In this document: positions 13,450-27,239 of the stretch, in pieces | Numbering within the stretch: the first letter of the stretch is position 1 | Layout: each line of letters starts with the position of its first letter | Origin: Parus major | Taxonomy: Eukaryota; Chordata; Aves; Passeriformes; Paridae | DNA: 64,000 nucleotides | Direction: 5' to 3' | NCBI RefSeq assembly: GCF_001522545.3 | Contig: NC_031773.1 | Span: 44,436,786 to 44,500,785 of the forward strand | The notes under the pieces: model-generated | Database searches by the model: none | What the model saw: the letters and a program-made list of their open reading frames with translations, nothing else | Told to the model about the DNA's origin: nothing | Position numbers and translations under genes: made by a program

Positions 13450-16230
13450 TTCCCCATGATCTTAGTCCACTGAGATCTCACTGGTTGGACAGGAGGAGTG
13501 AGAGAGAGAAAAACATCCTGACTGTGGCCCGTGAATCCTTAGTGACTCTGTCCAAAGATTCAAAAGAGCTGTGATAACTTAAGGCTACCATGATCCATTT
13601 CTGTTACCACCTTTATCAAGACAGCATCAAATTATACAGTACATTACTAATCCAATGATGTTCCTCTAAGATACTAATGCTTATCTACTGAGCTGTGCTC
13701 CATGAGACATTTTCCACAATTATATATCATATCAAAATATCTTGCTACAAGTCCTTAGCATTAAAAAAAGGGGCATGGAAACAGGAATAATACTCTAATA
13801 TTAAGCAGCATTCTTTTATATGAAGAAACAAAGTCAATGCCTGAACAATGGAATAGATGGAGGGTTTACTAAGGATGTTTTGTTGGATTTCATGTTGATT
13901 CCTACTGCCACTTTTCCTCTCTCTTTTGAAATCTTTATTGCTTATCTTTGTATCTATTTTTACTTTCCACTCTTGTTTCTCAGATGTTCAGTGTGCCACT
14001 GTTCTAACAGCAAAAGTAAAACTATCTGGGCTATGCTCTTGTTAACAACACTTTCCCTCTGGACAGCAATAAAGGAAGGCTCTCATCAGAGTCACAACAT
14101 GGTTACCATGCAATCAAGTGCGTGCTTCAAAGTCTGAGGTGGCTCATCTTACCCAAGAGAAAAAAACATGCCCCTCTGTATACTCAGCAGTATTTATTCT
14201 TATTTCCCTGCTTCTCAGTTGTTTGGGTGTGGTTTTATTTTCCTTTTTTTTTTTTTTTTTTCCAGTGAAATTCTACACCCCTGAAAGAAAAATTTCTCCC
14301 ATCAAAACAAAAGAAATGCTTTCATGGTCATGTCTTCCTTCACAATGAACATTTTTAGTAGGCTTTGTTCCTTCTCTTGCCCCTACAATTAGACAATAGT
14401 GACTTATCATTTCTTTTCTTGCTGGTCCAGTATCTATGAAACAACACCTTTCAAACTCATTTTCAAAACATTACTGTTTTCTATTAGTGGAAGGAAGACT
14501 AAAATGTAACCTTGCAATGTGAATCCATCAAAATTATTATCACCTCAAATAAAAGCCTATGACAGATCACTCAGAGTACTTGTAAAACAATTTCAGAGAC
14601 ATTTTTGGACTCATCTGGGAAAAATGGCACTACGCTATCTAAAAATACTAATTTTTACCCTGAGGCAGACCCCACTGAAATGGAAGACTTTTACTTTTTA
14701 AATTATTTTTAATTTTTACTGAATTGACTAATTCTGAATCTTATTTGAAGAGAAACAGAGGGAAAAACAGGAAGGAATAACATTAACAGTGCAACTGAGT
14801 CGAAGAATTCCTAAGATGAGAAAAGGAAATGTGCACCATCTGGAAGAGAAGTTTCTAAACTTAGACTATTAGGTTATATGGTTCATGATTAAAATCTGGC
14901 AAAAGCCTTCTTTTCCCTGGCAGAACAGACAGTATCTTGACTCTTGAATAATATTCATGATACTGCTTCAGAGCAGGGAACATTAGTTTCTAGGGATATG
15001 AAGTTCTGGATCCCCTGGGAAGAGGCCAATCCCTTGTTTGAGTTGAAAACATTTCACAGATGAAGGGGAGGAAGAAGAAAAAGATTTTGCCTATTTACCA
15101 TGGATGCTATCAGTTAGGGAAAGCAGTTTGGCAGAGCTCCATACAGTGGGCTAGCAAATAATCAGTAATAGTTTGATTTCTTTGGTTGAAAGGACACAAC
15201 TTTTTGAATCAGTCCCAGTAACTATTTGAATTTTTAATTTATCAATACCCATAGTCCAAACTAGAGCAATTAAAAGACAGCTTGAAATGTAATAAAAATA
15301 TATCTAAATTTAGAACTAATTTTTTAGCTGTGTTCTGTAGGCAGCTGTTCCTTATTAAGGAAATTATGCAAGACAATCTTGAAAAATCTGGGTATCAGAA
15401 GGGATTTGGGACTGATGACACCTGACAAATCATTTTGCCAGGCACTACACCAGAATTTCTTCTATGCAAGGGAAAAAGGAGACTAAAATGAAAAACACAT
15501 AATACAACCCAGAATAATGTATGAAAAAAGAAAATCCTTTATAATTGCATATCTTTACACTTTTACCAGAGAGGAAACCTTTTCAGTTATGATGATACAG
15601 CACAATTCAGCACCGAGTACATCAGCGACTTGCAGCATTGCAGTCACACCAGAGAGGGGATATGCCTTGTCCAACAGACACAACTTCTGGGCAGAACAAA
15701 TTAAAGCAAGCAGAGTGCAATAATGCAGCTATATTGCTTCTTACTAGGACAGTTGCCACTGTCTCCTGCAAATACCCTAGAGGTCAGGGCTGCACAGAGC
15801 TGTGATTAGTGATGACACACATTAGCCTGTCTTCCTCAGGGACTTCAGCTCCCTCTAAGGTTATATTCTGTGTTTAGCTATTACCTTGATTATTCAAGAA
15901 TCAGAATATTTTATTGAATTTTGACATACTCTTCTAATTTTTCTATTTTTATAGATGTTTCTGTAATGATAATGTCAATTACTTTCTTCAAGTCTTTTAG
16001 ATTCTCAATTCACAAATTAAAAGTATCCAAGATAAGATAATCTTGCTATGTTCTACATTCTCACTCTCAGATTCTAAATAAGTTACTCACAATGGTAGCT
16101 TTTTCAGTTAAATGAGTATCTTGTCTTAATCCATCTCCATGTATACAATAGAATATGAACATAAAGTGAATAAAAAAAAGTGCATGTGGGATAATTCATT
16201 CACCTTAGAGACATTTGGACAATACATCTC
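13450..16230. other. Gene-free intronic stretch
   Basis: AT-rich sequence with a run of about 19 T at 14246-14264 and several short chance ORFs on both strands. No repeat family or RNA gene was recognised. Confidence 0.5.
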
Positions 16231-16262
16231 TTAATACTTAATTATTTTCTTAGATTTTTCAG

Positions 16263-16525
16263 AGGCTGTGGGGTATTCAGAGTCACTTGCCTTACAAGGA
16301 GAACAAGCAGACCAGAATCCCCTCAGGTCAGGAACTATCAAAAATGAAGAATCTTTTTCTAAAACTGATGTGAAAAAAGATAAACCACAACTAATCCAAC
16401 AGCATGTTAGTCTTAAGTCTCAGCATGCAGGCTGCACACAGGAATTTTCAGATCATGTATCTGATTGTGAATCAGGGGAATTAGTTCCAATTCTAAGAGA
16501 AGGTTGGATAGATGAGAGAGCATAA
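16263..16525 (+). other. Unrecognised open frame resembling a terminal coding exon
   Basis: The plus-strand frame is open from 16235 to a TAA at 16523-16525. A pyrimidine-rich tract ending in GATTTTTCAG (AG at 16261-16262) precedes an 87-codon segment. The peptide is strongly polar, rich in S, E, K, D and Q, and includes KNEESFSKTDVKKDKPQ and LVPILREGWIDERA. That composition is more protein-like than most chance frames here. I do not recognise it. It lies antisense to ANKS1B inside an intron, and no partner exon, start codon context or clear polyadenylation signal was found nearby. It could be the last exon of a nested gene, a retrocopy fragment or chance. Confidence that it is coding is low. 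Confidence 0.2.
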
Positions 16526-16529
16526 CTGT

Positions 16530-19500
16530 TACGTAATAATTCTTGAAAATAATTTAGGAAGATTGCTGTCTGATGGTCTGTTAAAAATGTCAGCAATGTC
16601 TTCTTCAGGAAGAATGCAGAAGTTTTTTTTTTCCCTTTTGAGAAGAACTGGAGGTTTCTGATTTAGTGCTGACCAGCTGGGTGCAGGAGACACCTTCCCC
16701 TAGAAGATGGCAGAAAGCCATTTTTCACTGTAGATCTTGGGCAGCTGATTTAGCAAGGAAGGGAGGAGAATGAAGGTAAAATGAGCTAAAACAGCTAGGA
16801 AAGTAGCTTCTAGTATTTGAATGCAGAAATACACATACTGCAGCTGTGGCATTACAGAGGCAATTAAATGGGTGTTCCATAATCTGAGCTTGAGTCACAA
16901 GCCGAATGGGATGTACCATTTTAAAATTCTGCCTTCATGTACTACATACGTGAATAAGCGCTGTATAATAATGTTCTAGCTCCAGATTAGTGGAGACAAC
17001 ATGACTAAGTGTGCTATTTTAATCACCTTTGCAATGATGATTACTGTAAGATGCTTCTGAGAATCTTGAATCTAAGACTAGTCTTTCATCTCCATTTCTT
17101 TCTTGTCACAATCCACCCAGATGCTGTCTATCGTGACCTTTCTGCTCCTATTTCACTGTGCTGTTTGCCAGAAGATTATTTTTGATCCCCATGCTACTTC
17201 ATAACAAATATGCCTTATTGTTGTCTCTATATAGACTGAAAAATAGTGGTTATCTCAATATCTATGATAATCTGTTTAAAGAAGTACAGTGAAAGAGATT
17301 GCACAGGAAATGCTTTTATGTCATTTAATCCTCCTTCTTCTATCTGCTCTACCTTTGTTTTTAGAAAAGGAGAAAAGAAGCAGACACAGGATGTTTTGTG
17401 GAAGAACAGGAATATTGGATAAAACTGCTCTATTCACTAAAGGACTGTCAGCGGGATACAATCACTGCAAAGCAACTCAGTGCGTAAATAACCTTTATAT
17501 TGCTTTTGTGCTACCAAATTTGTGTACTGATAAATAACAGTGATCCTTAGCTATTCTCTCAGGATATGAAGCTCATACAGGAAAGAAAAATAATTCCCAA
17601 ACCTGCATTCATTTGATGCAAGTTTTTGCTACATCTTTACTATTCATTTAATAAAATAATGCTGATCCCAAACTGGGGATCTCAGAGGGCCTCAGGTAAG
17701 CCAGAAACATCTTTTTATGAGAATTATGTTAAAGGGGCTTACCCAAAATTCAAATGGAGGGCTGTGTGTTATCTTCTGTTCTTTACAGAAAGTGTAGAAG
17801 TGATGGACCAAAACTTCCTATATATCTGAGAGCTCCCATTCTGCTATGCTCCAACAGATGGCAGGGCTTCCAGGAATTTCTAGGGTTTTTCCTGCTGGGA
17901 TCCTATGTAAGGTATGGTTGTCCCTCTGCGTGAAAAAAAGGCAGAAGAACAAGCCATCATAAAACATAAGGGATATCCTTGTGTTTATTTTGCTAAATGA
18001 ATTTACATAATTAAAAAAAGACAAAACTATAATTACCATTTTTGACTGCTAGAGAGTGTTGCTGATTTCGTAAGCACATCTCTATAAAGGGCAAAATATA
18101 AAAGTTCATCTTGTTATAAAAATAGCATTTGTTGCCAGAGCATTACCTAAGTAGTGGGATAGCTCTGGAAAAATAACATGTATTTAATTGTGTCTATTAG
18201 ATATTCAAGATAATAATTTATTTACTGGGAACAGCTTCACAGTTTTGTGTAAGGTCAGATGGAGCATCTGCTAACTACTTGAAATAAAAACCAGGCAATT
18301 AAGATATACAAGTAGGAGAGAAATAATAGTCTGTGGAAACTCTGGCCACGCTCTGCCCACAGATCTCTTTTTGTAGTTCCAGAATAAGTCTTCCAAAAGT
18401 AGCTAATCTGAAAGTACTTGCTATGTGTTTGGAAACACAGTGTTAATTTCTACCTGAGACTACAGAGGTGAACAAAAATGAAGGTTAAATACCGACTTCA
18501 ATAAATCTGACTGATATTATTTAAGACACCACATTAATAATTGTCTTGCTGGTAGCAGTAGCCCTAGAAATGCTACTTGAAAATAGTGGCAAGAGATCAT
18601 TGGCAATTAAGATGTATAAATTAAAGTTTCTGATGTATCAAACTTATAGAATCTTGGATTATGTTGAATGAACTCTGTGGCACACTTAGAGCTTGCTGTG
18701 AAATATAAGTAATTTCCTCTCTTTAGACTAGCAGATGCCTGATTTTAGTTACCAGAGAGCAGGAAGAACCATAGTGGAAATGACACACAATTTGCAATTC
18801 TTACATGTTTCAAGTCTACAGAGGATTTAAGCATATTCTTTATTTTGAATTAGTCCCAATGAAGTATTTTTTAATAAATTCAGTTAGTTTTCATTAAAAT
18901 ACATGACATTAAATATCACTATGACCAGAATGATATCTGCAGTATAAATCTGTACAAATGAACATATTCTTATGCATAACTTCCTTTTTAAATTATTCTT
19001 ACCACTACAAAACTGTGGAGTACGTAATCAATAGATTTTTGTTCATTTCTGTCCCTTCCACAAATTATTAGAGGTAAAGGGCAGGCCAATCAAATTTTAA
19101 CAAAGTATTTCATTCCATTATGGAGTGTGTGAATTAGGTGATCAGGCCAAAAGTGACCCATTTAATTCACCATGATGTGTCAGCAAAACCAAACAGCTGC
19201 CTTGAGGTATTAGTGCCTCAGAGCTTTAATTTTTAATCACTACATATAAATAATCACATGTCAGGAACGAGCTTCTGATTTAGTTATAGGATTTAGAGTA
19301 ACAGACGTATGTATACCTCCTAAACCTGTCCTAGAGTCAAGTATTAGTATAAAGGATAGTTCTTTTAAGTGGTATCAGAATAGAAAACCTGTGAATGCAA
19401 AAATGAGTATACAGCTGCATCCAGATATTTTGGGCTGGTATTCAGTTCTGATTATATGAACTCAGACACTAAGGGATACTAAATGCCTTTCCTTAACTAC

Positions 19501-22500
19501 AGCAGAAAAAAAAAATACCTCAGAATTGTAAATTACTTTTCCTCCCCTCCCCCAGTTTGCAAGATCTAAATACTCCCATGACAAAGTTACTTCAAAAAAA
19601 GTCTGCCAAAGCACATTTGAAATGGCCAGTTCATGAGGTGTATATCTACCTGAGTGGAATTTCCAGAAATACTTACTTGGAAAAATGCTGACTCTATTGT
19701 GGCTGTGTTTAGACTAATTTTGAGGCTAGTTTTTGTGTGCCTATTCAGGCAAATGAGTCAAATAGCAGAACGGTTCACAAAAAAGAGAATAAGAACACAG
19801 AAAATTTTGAACTTAGAAATGTGACTAGTCATAAAAATGTATAAGTTTCTTTTAACCAGTCTTGGAACACAAAAATACTATATGACTCATATCCAATCAA
19901 AGCTCTTTTAAACAGCTTAGATGTTGAATTTCAAGTATTTGTGAACAGCATATACACCAAATCTTACTCAGAGAAATTTTCTAATGAGTACATTTGAGAA
20001 AATTATAACACGTTCATGGCAAAATCACATGCAGAAACAGAGCTAAAACTAATTAAATCAACAATTTCCCAGGAATTATTTGAAACTTCTAGTTTTGCCA
20101 ATATCAGATAGCAAGTTTGTGAAATAGGTGTAATAATGCTTTAAAGAAAGAACAGTATCAGCCCCGTCCAACACACCATACTCTGTGATTTTGTGACAGC
20201 AGCCAACATTCACACCCTTACTCATGATGATATTATTTACATTTGTTTTTAGCTATGACAGAATACAATCAGTCATTTTTACTTAGTTTCTCCTTTTTAT
20301 TAATTTTTTTTCTGAAAGAGCTCAGTATTGTTACAACCACTGGAAGCATGCTAGATGACCTACAGCACAAAGAGAAAAAAATTAACTTTATGCCCACGAG
20401 CTTATTCTAAGAATGTTTTTACATTAGCTTTCTGGAAATTTCTTATCAAACATCCCCAAAGAGATAGATTATCTGCATATAATCAATAAATACTATATAT
20501 TTGGGTAAACATAGGGTCAAAGACTTCTATGCAAACATAATGAAACAGCAAAATAAAAACTTCATTTGTTCAGTTTTATACTGTGCATAAAAATTACTTA
20601 CAATCTCTAAAACTGCTAATTTAGCATGAAACCTTAAACCATAAGATCAAGTGGGTGTGGTCCATCAGCCCAACAGTATGGCTTCAGAGCAACTCAATGA
20701 ATGAACTGCAGAGCTCACTTAAGCCCCACTAAAACAGCTTCCTACTGCTATGTAGTTGCTAGAGACAAAGAAAACATCCTGAGTGAGAAAAGTAACCTTC
20801 AAATTGGAGTTTTTCCTTAATCAATAACAAATTAATTATTTGATGGTGCTTTGAGAAGGAGCTGCAAATTCCCCCAGAGAAAAACTATTCAAGATGTGCT
20901 CCACAGGAAGGAGGAAAGTTTTTTGTAAAGTCAGGATTTCAATTTGAACTTTGGGGATAATGGCCCACAGTAGGGCTTTTGAATGGTTTCTTTCTCTAAC
21001 CAAGAAACTGTGAGGAGGAGCCTGCTCTCCCTCAAGTCCACAAATCTCAAACAGTTGCAAAGTGGAGCAGCTGAATCAGTAGCTAAATAAAATAAAACAG
21101 ATTTATTTGAGTAATTTTTACTACACTGTCTGTAATCTTAAAATTCACATTCGTATTTCAAGTAGATGATTTGGAGGATGGCCTGAGAGATACAGTAATG
21201 CAGGAAGAATAGGAGATATGATATCAGGTATCTCATTCAGGTGGAACCTTTTTGAATGAAAAGGTAAAGAGAGACAGAGAGGGCAGTGCAATGCACTGCA
21301 AAGATGATGATTTATTAATGCACTAAATTATGAAAATGGATGTTAGGTGTTTCAAAATGGGAAAAACAATTACTTTTATAAATTCAGGGTTGTCCTGTAA
21401 TTCATTCTCATTTTTCAACAATGGGCATAGTCAGTAACATGAAAAGCTGACAATAGGCTACTTCTTCTCACTCCCTCTTCCTTCTCCAAGAGAAGACAGA
21501 AAGATAATATAAAGGGTAATGAGTCTATGGAAACAAAGAAATGGTTTCAGGGAAAAACTTGTCTTTGCTCACTAGTAGCAAAACTGTCATTCCCCCTTGG
21601 TGCTTTGCAACAGTCCTGACGTAACTCAGACAGAAAGAGTGAACCTGTGCTTACCTTTCCTATAGTCATAGCAGAGTGAGGTTACCAAGAATTGAAGGTT
21701 CAGGATGGAATTGAAGGTTCTTGGAAGACCTGCTTTTATCCCCTGAATAAAGGCCAGCCACACTGTGCTGGATGTGTGGTAAACACAGGCAAGCATATGC
21801 CACTTCAGACTGGCATGTTGTCAGAAAAGAACAGTGTGGACACAAACCTGGGAATCACTCTCCAAGAAGCAAAAATAAATATATTACAGAATCTTTAATG
21901 TGTTAAGATACAGACACCTCTGCTTGTATGACAGCAGGAAGGAACAGAGTAGTTTGTTGCTTGTATTTTTATTTCTAATTTCTATAGGAGGCTTGGAGAA
22001 ATTTGCCTTCTGCAGGGTACAGATTCCTCCAGAAGGTTCTCAGAGCTTTTTAGTCGCAAAAAGCAGAAGCAGGATACTCATGGAATATCACATGTTGCAG
22101 AAAAAACTGACTGCTATTCGTGTTTAAAGAAAATATTTTTCCACATTTGCTTTTTTTTCTTTTTCCTACCAATTTTACAGGGGACAAAAGTATTCTGCTT
22201 CTCTGCTACTTCAGATTTGATAAACAATGCTCTTGACCAGGGACACTGACAACTTGGCTAAGTGGTTTTGTTTCTGAAAAAAACAATCTTACAAGATTAT
22301 TTTCTCTCTTACTTTCTTCTACAGTATTTTTTTTTTTCTTGTTGCTACTGATCCCCTTTCTTCAGTACTGTTGATATGCCGAGGATACAAACTGTACGGA
22401 AAGTCAAAGGGGTTCACATCCTATTTTTGTTTACTTTTTTCCACTTTCTTATTCTCCTGGGCTTTTGCAATTCAGGCTATCTTCATGATTCCTTGCATAA

Positions 22501-25500
22501 AAGGAGGAAAATATTGCCTCAGTCTTCTGTTCTTCTGAAACCTCAGTTGCTATGCAGCTGAGCTCTCTCCTGGCCTCTGTTGCTGTACGACCATATGTAA
22601 CGTCTTCTCACTTGAAAAAAAAATAAAAAGAAATGTATGAGGGGGTTAGCAGTGCTCCTGTGTGTTCCATTCCTTGTCAAGTTTTAAACATACAACATGT
22701 AAAAGACTGGCATTGAAACAACATTAATTCAGATCCTCTGGGGACTTCAACTTTAGTATTGATAAATGACCTTTATGGAAATGCTCCTACTTAGAGGACC
22801 AAAGCTGGGTACAGCAGTAGATAATGCAAAGCAGCATGTTTGACCCTAATCCAGAAGATTCTATTTGCACTGGCTAGCATTAGTTACAAAAAATTTGGAA
22901 GACCTCTTGGCCTCACAAGCTTATGCTATCAGTATTAGTAAATTCAATAAACAAAAGGCAAACTTAATAAACCAGCACAGGGAGAAAATCTTGATAAAGT
23001 GAGATGGCCATGTAAGTATTTACAGATTGAAAACTAAATAGGCAGCTATTCCAGTGCCATCATCTATACATGTTGATCAATTCATTGCTAGTAAATAAAC
23101 TACAAATAATAAAGTAGACCACTTGCTTTCTAGCAAATCGATTTAATATTTGCTATTTCTTCTTTGGAACACACATTCTGAAAGACATTTGTCTTTTACA
23201 GTAACAATGAGATACAGTGTTTAATATGGGGGCTAGCATAGTTCTTATATCAGAAGTGAATATTAAAAACCATGAGCTTCTTAAAGTGAAATGTGAAACT
23301 AAGAAATGGTCTATCAAGGATATCGTGATTGACACATGCAGGGGGTTGGTAGAGACGTTAATGAAACAACACATCAAGTCCTGGACGCTGTCTGCTAAAA
23401 TTAAAAATTATGACATCTATTCACAAAAAAAAAAAAAAACCAAAAAAACTGTGACATTAAAAAGCAAATTACCTTGTCTGATGGCATCACTTTTTGATAG
23501 ATCTCTGTTTCACTTGCAGTTAGCTCTCCTGCAGGTCCAGAGAGGTGCTTTCCCTTCCAGGAGTGCTCTTTATCTTGATCATCGTTTTGAATGCTTTCTG
23601 TAATACCTGCCCTCCCGTCATGATACAGGAGATTGTTCTTTGGTGCTGTTCAATAACATGGTAGGCTCTGCAAATGCAAAAAACTTCACAATCTATTCCA
23701 AATCATTTAGGAAGAAGCAGATGAATCAGCCTACCACAGAGATTCTTTTGCTTTCCAAACTTAGAAAGACATGATTTAGCATTTGGTCCCATCACTCCTT
23801 GTTGCTGTGACCAACATCTGAATGATGTCTGGAATGCTTGGAGTAATAAAGATGAGATGATCCTCCAAGATGTAAGAGCCAGTGCATCTCCTGCTTGGTG
23901 GGTTTCAGAAAAAACAGAGTATATAGTAATTACTGACATGTAAATAGGTCTATTGGTCAAAAGGAACCAGCACCACTTAGAAATACTGATACAGGTTGCA
24001 GAACACATCTAAGTAGATGTAATCTAAGCAATTAGAATTAATTCATTAAGTCTCAAGAGGTAAGCATTTGCCTTCTCCTGGCTCAGGAACCATTGCTGAA
24101 AACCATCCAGATGCAAGAAGAGTCATATCCTCCTGGAACTACTGCTATAGCACAGGAGAGGGAACTGGGTCAGAGTCTGAACAAAAGCTGAAGTCTGGGA
24201 CTGCTGCTTTGTATTTTCATGCTGTTTTTCTCTAAACTCTTCTGGGAAAATAGTCCTTTTTGTGCAGTAGGGAAAGAATTATAGTTCTCATAAAAACAAA
24301 TACAGGCTGCTGCAAATCTAATTCACCTATTGCACCCAAGAGTAAAAGATCAGTGATCTTGATTTGATTATCTACTGTAATATATATATATATTCAAATC
24401 ATTTTTTCTTTAAATTCCTTTAGAATGGGACTTGTGACTGTGTGCCAGGATATTTTTTATAGTATGTTCAAAACCAGATTACTTGTCTAGGTTGCTTACA
24501 AGTTGCCTTTATCTCATAATAAAATTTCAGTAAGACTAGATGAAAGAGAATGAAGTATAAGCTGGTCTTTTCCTTCCATTTCAGGCACCAGGTTCTGCCA
24601 GTGTTCCAACAGAAGGCTTTCATCAATTTATAAAGCAAGGCAAGAGGAAAAAAAGCAGCAATCCACTGAACAAGACTAAATCACAACTTGCCTTTGAATC
24701 AATGAGCAATGGCCATTAGCAAGCCTGAAACCTGCAGAGAAAAGCTGCTCATTCCAGCAAAGATAGCTGTTTATGGCTAAACTGCTCAGTGGAATGGAGC
24801 CAGGGAGTGAACCCAGGCACCACACTGCTCATCATACATGTTAATTAACTGATAGCCCTCACCCTGGATGGCAAATTAGCACTCTCTGTGGCACTGTTCT
24901 CAGGACAGCCTGCTCCAGGGACCATTCTCAGTAGCTAGTTCAGACATCATCACCTGTTCTTTTGGAGGTAAGGATAAGATTTTTGCTGAACACATATCGG
25001 TCAGCTCATGCCACTTAATTTCATAACCCACCAACAGTCCCTAACCATGTTCACTTTGTAATCTAACTTAGCTTCTCTGTCACTACTCTCAAAAAATCCT
25101 TCTTTAAGTTGTTTCGAACTTTACCAGAACCTATCTTATCCTATCTAAGTCCATCAGCAGAGAATGGCCTTGATGGCTTTCTAAAACCTATACACAGTTT
25201 CTTCATACACAGGGCTTAACTGCTCTTCTTTAATCCTTAAAAAGCTCATATGCTCTGCTAGTTTGTCAGTGTTCTTACTGCAGTTAAAAATAGAAAAGAA
25301 TTCAAGTTTTGAAGTTGCAAATACTATATGATAACTAAATGTGTCAATCAGAGAATTTCCACAAACCAGTTAGCAACAGGAAAGTCATAGAAATATCAAA
25401 CAGTACTACATTTCTTGGAGTCTGTATCAATTTTGACATTTAGAAATTTCTCCACAACTGTGGGATATATGACCTTTACCTGAGTGGAAATATTTTGCTT

Positions 25501-26120
25501 CAGAAATAAGATAAGTTGCTTTCAAATATTTTTAGGTAAAACTTCCTGCCTTCTCAATTACCCCCAAACCCCAAACTTAACCTCAAAAAGCATACAGACT
25601 CTGACTCCTCTGGCTGTTGCTGGCTTCAGTTAATGGGTAAGAACATTTCATTGCTCAACTTTTATGATGTGTAGTAGAAATAAGAAGCTTCAAGAATAAA
25701 TTCACTTCAAGAATGATCAGGAACATTCTGAAATTCTTCTTGCTCCACCCTCCAAATCAGCCCAGAGGATCACCACATCACTCAAATCTGATGATTCATG
25801 AAAGTCAGAAGTTTTCTGGCATATTACTCAACATGCAGTCACTGCTATGATGTGAACATTACTCTCATCCCCAACCACTGCAGAAGAGATCACTATCCAG
25901 ACATAAAGAGGAAATTTTTCAACAGAACAGAGCTCAGCAACATGGAATCTGGATGTTAGCACAATTTTATTCCCCATCATACAGTCGCCATTGAACAGTA
26001 GAGGTCAAAAGCACAATTCCAGAATGAACCAACCAGTTTAACATGTAGAAATTTGTCATGGGGGACACCTATTTCCTTCCACTGACCTTGGAGAATGCCT
26101 ACAAAGTAGCAAAGATAATT
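16530..26120. other. Gene-free intronic stretch
   Basis: About 9.6 kb of AT-rich sequence. The longest frame (128 codons, plus, 23217-23603) runs through an A-rich homopolymer tract at about 23425-23449 and looks like chance. A short TA run lies at about 24380-24394. No LINE, LTR, RNA gene or exon was recognised. Confidence 0.5.
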
Positions 26121-26123
26121 CAC

Positions 26124-26296
26124 TAATATGATTATTTTAAAGAATAAAATTACTAAATGATCTATCAACACTTTTGTGAACTTAAATATAACAATAACTA
26201 CTATATTTTTAATATGATTATTTTAAAGAATAAAATTACTAAATGATCTATCAACACTTTTGTGAACTTAAATATAACAATAACTACTATATTTTT
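26124..26296. repeat. Exact two-copy tandem duplication, 86-bp unit
   Basis: Positions 26124-26210 are repeated without a mismatch at 26210-26296, a period of 86 bp. The unit is AT-rich and contains no coding signal. Identity stops abruptly on both sides: position 26123 is C while 26209 is T, and 26211 is A while 26297 is G. Lack of divergence means either a recent duplication, an allelic length variant, or an assembly error. Confidence 0.95.
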
Positions 26297-26772
26297 GTTA
26301 ATAATAAGTACATTTCACCCAACATAACTTATTTTCTTTTATTTGCAACTGAAAAAGAACTGAATGGCAAGAATGTGATATTTTGTGGAAAGTGTCAGCT
26401 TTCTACCAGCCTTCATAGTCTGATCAACTAAATTTTTAGAAACCTATGGAAGTTTGAAATTAATCTACAGAAGCAGAGGTAAAACAACACAAACAATAAC
26501 AAAACCACCAAGCTTCATATTCAACTAAATTAAAAGAGCTGGATTGTCATACTCAAAGGAATGACAAGCCAAAGTCAGATATCCTACAACTGATTCTTGA
26601 GTAGAAACATTTAAAATGTTCCTGTATCCTATATCCTGAAGAGTTCCTCCAAAGGAAAGCTGCTACAGCTATGCAGTAGTGATCCTGAATAAAGGGGTCT
26701 CTGTTATACCTAGATTTTGACATAAAGGATAAAGAAGAAGAGAAGCTTTTGTGGAGACCTTGTAGCAACTTT

Positions 26773-27051
26773 CCAGTACCTAAACAGGGCCAAGAGGGAA
26801 GCTAGAGAGAGACTCTTTCATCAGATTGAAAGAGAGGAAATTTAGATTAGCTATTAGGAAGAAATTACTGTGAGGATGGTTACTCAGGGAGGGTGTGGAT
26901 GCACCAACCATGGCCATGTTCAAGGCAGGCTGGATAAGCCCTTGAACAGCTTGGTCTAGTGGAAAGTGCCCCTTCCTATGGCAGCAGAAGTTGGGATTAG
27001 ATGATCATTAAGGCTCATTCCAACCCCTCAGCATTCTGGGATTCTATGATA
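26773..27051 (+). mobile_element. CR1 LINE 3'-end fragment
   Basis: This is a 5'-truncated CR1 tail on the plus strand. It shows the usual order of CR1 3' sequence: the TTTAGATTAGCTATTAGGAA block followed by AGAAATTACTGTGAGGATGG, then GGATGCACCAACCATGGCCA, TTCAAGGCAGGCTGGATAAG, GGTCTAGTGGAAAGTGCCCC, and the end ATTCTGGGATTCTATGATAT. The final ATTCTATGAT motif is the typical avian CR1 terminus. Only the last part of ORF2 and the 3' UTR are present, consistent with target-primed insertion and early termination. It is opposite in orientation to ANKS1B. Confidence 0.93.
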
Positions 27052-27239
27052 TAAGAAAGTAAACTAAAACATACAAATTTCTGAACATGCCAAAATATCT
27101 AAACAATCTCGAATTCCAGTTTAAAAAGTACTGATATATTGTAACCTACACAAACAGCAAGGTTGTTACATTCTGGCTGATTTTAACCACTGAAGGAAGA
27201 AAAGGTGTCACTAGGCTCATGCCATTGCCACACTGCATT

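Noticed and set aside
23217..23603. 128-codon plus-strand ORF
   Set aside because: It runs through an A homopolymer that encodes a lysine run. There is no family match and composition matches the non-coding background.
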